NCBI RefSeq assembly: GCF_037176765.1
Contig: NC_090024.1
Location: 154,565,278 to 154,629,277, forward strand
DNA: 64,000 bases
Reading direction: 5' to 3'
Source: Anolis sagrei
Taxonomy: Eukaryota; Chordata; Lepidosauria; Squamata; Anolidae
The notes beneath the pieces are model-generated. The model made no database searches, had not been told where the DNA came from, and saw only the letters and a program-made list of their open reading frames with translations. How positions within the stretch are numbered: the first letter of the stretch is position 1; every line of letters starts with the position of its first letter. This document shows positions 59,085 through 64,000 of the stretch, piece after piece. The position numbers and the translations under genes were made by a program.

Positions 59085-59235
59085 AACCACTGCCCTAGCA
59101 CTGGCCAAATGCTAGGGAACCCTGGGAGCTGTAGTTTGGTGAGGCGCCAGCACCCTTTAACAGAGAAGGCGGATAAATCGGCAACTCCCAGGATCCCATA
59201 GCATTGAACCCTGGCAGTTCACATGCTACCAAAAT
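59085..59235. mobile_element. MITE remnant abutting the C1orf52 promoter
   Basis: Member of the CTGCATTAATTC palindrome family: GGGAACCCTGGGAGCTGTAG TTTGGTGAGG, then GGCAACTCCCAGGATCCCAT and AGCATTGAACCCTGGCAGTT. It ends about 130 bp before the start codon. Confidence 0.65.
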
Positions 59236-59365
59236 CTATTCATTGGAGAGCGAGAACGAGAGAGAGCCTTTGTGCAGCTCAGAGCCGGAACCTTTCTTCC
59301 CGCGGCCTCTGTTTCGGCGGACGCGTGTCCCAGCGCACCAGCCCCCCCCCGCCCCCTTTTCTGCC
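59236..59365 (+). promoter_or_regulatory. C1orf52: C1orf52 CpG-rich promoter / 5' UTR
   Basis: G+C and CpG rise sharply from about 59230 and stay high to about 59810. No TATA box is evident. Downstream of exon 1, at 59719 and 59783, lies an inverted pair of ZNF143-like words: GGGAAATGGAGTT and ACTACATTTCCCAGAATCCT. The second is followed by GCGCGG, an excellent fit to the long form of that motif. Confidence 0.6.
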
Positions 59366-59632
59366 ATGGCGGAGGGGAAGGACCCGCTGGGCTTCTTCGC
59401 GGCCTACGGCGGCGGGGAGAGCTCGAGCGGGGGCTCGGACTCCGAGGGCGAGGGGAGGCCCGGCTCGGCCCCCGAGGCGCCGGCGCCGCTGCGGAAAGGC
59501 CCCGAGGGAGAAGGGGCGCGCCTGCCGGGCCCCGAGGAGCTCTTCCGCCGCGTCCACCGGCCGGCCTTCCTCTACAACCCGCTCCACAAGGAGATCGACT
59601 GGGAGAGCCGCGTCCTGAGGGCCCCCGAGGAG
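59366..59632 (+). CDS. C1orf52: C1orf52 coding exon 1
   Basis: Start GCCATGG and 89 codons: [20 protein letters not shown] through [20 protein letters not shown], then [17 protein letters not shown], to donor GTCAGG in phase 0. I recognise C1orf52 (UPF0690 family; also called BCL10-associated gene protein), whose human form begins MAAEEKDPLSYFAAYG and has LPGPDELF and FLYNPLNKQIDWE. The three exons join to 186 residues against 182 in human. Its molecular function is not established; the acidic and lysine-rich tail suggests a nuclear protein (inference). The Gly/Ser/Pro-rich middle of exon 1 is poorly conserved and very CpG-rich. The gene lies downstream of BCL10 on the same strand, as in human. 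Confidence 0.93.
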
Positions 59633-59782
59633 GTCAGGCATTGGCTGCAGGGCCAGGCGCGCGCCCGCTCGCCCCCCCCCCCCCGAGCGCGAGGAAGCCG
59701 GCGGCCTCCCGCAGACTTATGGGAAATGGAGTTTGGGAACGCCAGAACCCCTCTCGCTGAGGAGGCCAAGGGCCCGCCCTCA

Positions 59783-59808
59783 ACTACATTTCCCAGAATC
59801 CTGCGCGG
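59783..59808 (+). promoter_or_regulatory. ZNF143/THAP11-like motif after C1orf52 exon 1
   Basis: ACTACATTTCCCAGAATCCT followed by GCGCGG, 150 bp past the exon 1 donor and still inside the CpG-rich block. It matches the extended ZNF143 (SBS2) pattern ACTACANNTCCCAGNNTSC. An inverted half match is at 59719-59731. Confidence 0.6.
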
Positions 59809-59830
59809 AGCCCGCTTTCAAACGTTAGTC

Positions 59831-60400
59831 TGAGGCCCCTTCCGCACAGCTGAATAAAACCCCACATTACCTACTTTGTACTGGAATATATGGCAGTGTG
59901 GACTCAGATAACCCCGTTCAAAGCACATATTGCGGGATATTCTGGGGGCCCTTCCACACAGCCCTATATCCCAGAATATCAAAGCAGAAAATCCCATATT
60001 ATCTGATTATGGACTCAGATAATCCAGTTCAAAACAGATATTGTGGGATTTTTTTGCCTTGTGGCTGTGTGGAAGGGTCCTGAGCACCTTTTAGGCCATT
60101 TCCCCACAGCTGAATAAAATCCCACATTACTTGCATTGAACTGGAATATATGGCAGTGTGGACTCAGATATTCCAGTTCAAAGCAGATATTGTGGATGAT
60201 GTGGCTGTGTGGGAGGGCCCATATTGTGATGAAGCCCTGATAAAGCCCTGGTGTTTTTCTTTTTGAATCGGATTCCATCCAGGGCCCTTCCACACAGCCA
60301 TATAACCCAGGATATCAAGGCAGATCAATGATTTGAAGTGGTTTATTATCTGAGTCCACACTGCCATATCATCCAGTTCAGTGTGGACTTTATAAAACAA
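59831..60400. repeat. MITE cluster in C1orf52 intron 1
   Basis: Three or four palindromic MITE copies in a row: GGCCCCTTCCGCACAGCTGA, GGGCCCTTCCACACAGCCCT, CCATTTCCCCACAGCTGAAT and AGGGCCCTTCCACACAGCCA. Inverted ends and repeated ATATGGCAGTGTGGACTCAG blocks are visible. Same family as the ends of the exon-capture element at 38301-38922. Confidence 0.75.
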
Positions 60401-60414
60401 TCCTGCCTGTTCAA

Positions 60415-60860
60415 GGCAATTTAAAAGGCCGGGCCGAGGCTAGTGCAATTTGTAGAGGGCCCAGGAAATTAGGTAGAGTCTGGCTGTTCATTTTGGGGCC
60501 TAATAGGAGGAAGTAACCTGGGTAATTGGTAGAAAAAGATATGGCCATATTCAACAGTATAAGGGGCACAAAGGCTTGTTTAAACCACCAGGTCTTCAGG
60601 TTCTTACGAAAGGAGGGGAGGGATGGAGCCTGTCTTATTTCTCTAGGAAGTGCGTTTCAGAGGCGGGGGACCACTACCAAGAAGGCCCTCTCTCTCGTTC
60701 CCACCAACCGTGCTTGCGACGGTGATGGGATGAAAGGAGGGCCTCCCCGGAAGATCTTAAAGTTCACGCTGGTTCATAGAGGGAGATGTGATCGCAAAGA
60801 TAGGCGAGGCCTGAACCGTTTAAAAGCTAAAGTTGCCAAGTTATTTTCTTTTATCCCCTC
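60415..60860 (-). mobile_element. L2-type LINE ORF fragment in C1orf52 intron 1
   Basis: On the minus strand: conserved L2 ORF end (words like GNERERAFLVVVPRL) with several small lesions. The right part is heavily degraded and stops just before the 60892 breakpoint of the copied segment. Confidence 0.7.
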
Positions 60861-61023
60861 AAGAAGTCCATAAGAGGTTTCTGGTCTTCTCGAAAGGTCA
60901 CTAATGACCTTTCTTAGATCAAACAAGGCCATGTGTCTTTTCTGCAATATAAAGTGAATTCAATATTTTTTCAAATATGAGGGCAAGTTATATCCATAAT
61001 TCTTGCATCTGCTTTGTTCTTAA

Positions 61024-61329
<306 letters not shown>

Positions 61330-62179
61330 TAATAATTTGGTTTGGCTTCCAGTATAATTACAGTCAGCCTTTCACATTCACTAGGGATAGGGGCACAGTA
61401 GTAGATCTATGATTATTTGTTTTTGTAAATGTGTTCCAATTCCTCTTTTACGAGATGACATATGGATCATGGGTTTGATTAACATGTTCCTCTCTGGGAA
61501 TTTAGGTTCTTCAGGGCTTCTCTATGTTCAGCTTTAATCAAAAGTTTACCATAGAGTCACCCTGGAGGCTTTGATCTACCAAGAGAGGTATTCTCTTTGG
61601 TTTTTTAAAAGGTTTTTTTTTAATTGTGTCTTTTTTCTGCACCTCCAACCCTCCCAAAATTGAAGGGACATTTCAATTGTAGATTGAAATGGAGCTGGCT
61701 TTTCTATCAAAGATAAAATATTTTATTAATTAAGAGCCAAACTCCAAATAGTTGGCATAGCTTTTGCAGGCTGTCAAGTCCAGAATCCCCTTGTCAATCT
61801 TCAACCAATAAGATATGGGAAAAGGAGTCCTCTTTATCTTGACATCTCCAGCACTGGTTTGAAACATTCTTAAGATAGTTTCAACTGTTTCCCATCCATT
61901 CATTTGAATGTTGGGCCCAAATTTTGGGCCCACCTTATCATGCAATGTTTAACATCTTAGGTTCCATATAAGCAAACAAATAAAGGTAATTGCCTTCTTT
62001 AGGATGCATTGATTTTTAATTTTGTTTTGTTCACAGAACAAAAGGTTGTCATCAAACCACCACCTCAATGTCTTATAGAAAAACGACTTCTCTAATCAGT
62101 ATTATAGACAAATTGGAACAGCTTCAGGGGTCCCTGTCCATTACCTCTGAAGAAGTTCCCATTTGTCTGTATTTCTCAA

Positions 62180-62350
62180 AGTGTAATGTACAGAATAGGA
62201 CATAAAACTCTAGAATATCAAGAATGGGACATAAAACTCTTTAAAAATGCATTTGATTTGTTTTAAAATGTTATTAAGTTGTATGGTTGTAAGCCACCCT
62301 GAGTCCCTACAGGAAGAAAGGTGGGATATAAATTAAAATGAGGATGAAGA
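62180..62350 (+). mobile_element. L2-type LINE tail in C1orf52 intron 2
   Basis: TTGTAAGCCACCCTGAGTCC then GGAAGAAAGGTGGGATATAA, ending in a (GATGAN)n run. Only the 3' UTR remains. Confidence 0.7.
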
Positions 62351-62397
62351 TGATGATAAGGTGATGATAAGGTAGGATTGGAACAAAGGAAAATAAA

Positions 62398-62800
62398 ACA
62401 ATTCCTGGGTTGCTGCGAGTTTTCCGGGCTGTATGGCCATGTTCCAGAAGCATCCTCTCCTGATGTTTCACCCACATCTATGGCAGGCAGCCTCAGAGGT
62501 TTATATATCTGTGAAATGTCCAGGGTGGGAGAAAGAATTCTTGTCTGCTTGAGGCAAGTGTGAATGTTGCAATTGACTATCTTGATAACACTTTCCTCAA
62601 GCAGACAAGAGTTCTTTCTCCCATACTGGACATTCTATGAATATATAATCCCCATTTGCCTAGTTTCCAACACACCTATGCTCGCCATAGATGTGGGCAA
62701 AATGTCAGGAGAGTATGCTTCTGGAACATGGCCATATAGCCAGGAAAACTCACAGCAACCTAGTGATTCTGGCCATGAAAGCCTTTGACAACACATAAAA
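62398..62800. mobile_element. Penelope-like fragment with inverted terminal modules
   Basis: Left module GGGTTGCTGCGAGTTTTCCG through TATGGCAGGCAGCCTCAGAG. Right module (inverted) GCCATAGATGTGGGCAAAAT through CCAGGAAAACTCACAGCAAC and GGCCATGAAAGCCTTTGACA. The middle holds TTGTCTGCTTGAGGCAAGTG and its inverted TCAAGCAGACAAGAGTTCTT. No coding part. Confidence 0.65.
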
Positions 62801-63049
62801 CAATTCCTGCTTATGACTTGAACATGATATGTATAATAACATAATCAAGCACTGCATTCTCTTTGTTGCTTCTCCATCCCACTCCTGGTCCATGTTCAGC
62901 TTGTGATTGACATAGTCTTGAGGTTTTTTAAAGGCCAAGCCAGACTTTATGTTTTGCCTTTTAATCAGTTGAAGCCATTTTTATGGTCTTGCATAAAATC
63001 TTGAGGATACACGTGGTTTTGCATTTACAAATATTGTCTTTGTTTAAAG

Positions 63050-63132
63050 ATGAGGAAACAGAGGAAACACCTTCACTTAAGAAACGCAAACTAGATGCTG
63101 AAGAACAAACTAAGAAAAAGAAGCAGCGGTGA
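63050..63132 (+). CDS. C1orf52: C1orf52 terminal coding exon
   Basis: Starts after TTTGTTTAAAG in phase 1; the split codon gives Asp. Stop TGA is at 63130-63132. It encodes EETEETPSLKKRKLDAEEQT then KKKKQR, a lysine-rich basic end preceded by acidic residues. It corresponds to the human ending with KKRKVEPGEPAKKKK. The KKRK and KKKK runs look like a nuclear localisation signal (inference). Confidence 0.93.
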
Positions 63133-63535
63133 ATCAAGCAGAATTTTAAAAACATCATCGTTGGACCTTGATTTTCCTTCTGGAGCAGTAAAGGGGAAAC
63201 CCCGCCATGTGGCTAACAGTGCAGCACATTTAAGGATTCTGTAACTTGTGTGATACATTTTATTTGCTCAGGTTGTTTCACTTGGAAACTCTTTCTTTTA
63301 AAGCACAATTTCTTAGAATATTGTGGTAAATACCTCCATTCAAACAGACTTATAGAACTTCACAGATCATCCATAAAAATGATAGATGTGAAACTTGTGT
63401 ATAATTTTTAAAAATGAAGACATGATGGAGGGAGGTGTTTTGGACGATGTATTGTGCTAACAGTGGTATTATTTTGAAATGTGTGTAAACTATGTAAATA
63501 AGTAACTAAAATAAAAGTATATGTTTGAACAGGTA
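63133..63535 (+). other. C1orf52: C1orf52 3' UTR
   Basis: Repeat-free sequence after the stop. Confidence 0.6.
63510..63515 (+). terminator. C1orf52: C1orf52 poly-A signal
   Basis: AATAAA within ACTAAAATAAAAGTATATG, followed within 40 bases by TTGAACAGGTATCAGTCTTG; about 380 bp after the stop. It is the first canonical signal in the UTR. Confidence 0.65.
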
Positions 63536-64000
63536 TCAGTCTTGCACGGATTTGAAGAAGAAGAATTCTTTTCCCTATCATGTATGCCTCTATAATGCAT
63601 AACCAGTGGATCCAGACTAACTTAGTTGGCATTAATTCCTATTGAGACTGGGAAGATTTAAATTAAATTATGTGACTAACATGTCTGTCACAGAAGTCAT
63701 AGCATCCATGGGGAGAAGAACATTATATGCCATCTTAAGCTCAGAACTGGGTATTCTGAAAAAAATGTTTTTTAGCTGATGTTTAGAAGGATAACAGTAG
63801 GAACTTTAACGAAGAGTTGGCATAAGTGGATCTGTCAAGTGTGCCTTTGTGGAAGATCTGGCAACAGAATAGTGGTTGAAGACACCTTCAGAAAGTAAGT
63901 GGTTGCAGGATGCAATGGTTCCAAGTGACTGTAGGATGCTGCCCTTATTGAGGGGAGGGGGCTCCAAAGTGCAAATTGGGGTCTCAGGGGCAAGGAAAGA
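63536..64000. other. Downstream intergenic sequence
   Basis: No gene or repeat recognised. In human the next gene in this direction is SYDE2, but no exon of it is visible here. Confidence 0.4.

Noticed and set aside
59204-59833. One 209-codon C1orf52-like protein without splicing
   Set aside because: After APEE the reading runs into intron 1; homology continues only in the exon at 61093. The real start is the ATG at 59366.

Overview
The window is vertebrate nuclear DNA, most likely from a squamate reptile and probably an iguanian (Anolis-like) lizard. I infer this from spliced vertebrate genes in an AT-rich background and from the repeat mix: L2- and CR1-type LINEs, Bov-B LINE tails, Sauria/ACA-type tRNA SINEs, SPIN-like hAT elements, Penelope-like fragments, mariner and Tigger-like elements, and hundreds-of-base palindromic MITEs. 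The species cannot be fixed from sequence alone.

Three host genes lie on the + strand in the order DDAH1 - BCL10 - C1orf52, the same order and relative orientation as the human 1p22 block. DDAH1 supplies only its last two coding exons (14974-15117, 16715-16831). BCL10 is complete: three coding exons (40503-40574, 49191-49479, 50881-51242) encode about 240 residues with the CARD mostly in exon 2. C1orf52 is complete: three coding exons (59366-59632, 61093-61303, 63050-63132) encode about 186 residues. BCL10 and C1orf52 each start in a short CpG-rich promoter.

Layout. 1-5.9 kb: a nearly full-length L2-type LINE on the minus strand with an uninterrupted 1070-residue endonuclease/reverse transcriptase ORF and a CpG-rich 5' UTR. 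6-14.9 kb: DDAH1 intron with SINEs, a SPIN-like element, CR1 and an internally deleted mariner. 15-26.5 kb: end of DDAH1 and probable 3' UTR, with Penelope-like and MITE insertions. 26.7-30.9 kb: a very large inverted repeat whose arms hold reiterated units. 31-40 kb: nested SINE, LINE and MITE insertions. 38.3-38.9 kb: a MITE-bounded element carrying a copy of C1orf52 exon 2. 40.5-53.2 kb: BCL10. 53-59 kb: intergenic repeats, including a perfect 60-bp-arm hairpin MITE. 59.3-63.5 kb: C1orf52.

The most unusual signal is the antisense copy of C1orf52 exon 2, with flanking intron, between DDAH1 and BCL10. It is bounded by copies of the local palindromic MITE, which looks like gene-fragment capture by a non-autonomous DNA transposon. 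Other points are the open L2 ORF with paired YY1-like motifs at its 5' end, the 26.7-30.9 kb foldback structure, and inverted ZNF143-like motif pairs at both complete host promoters.
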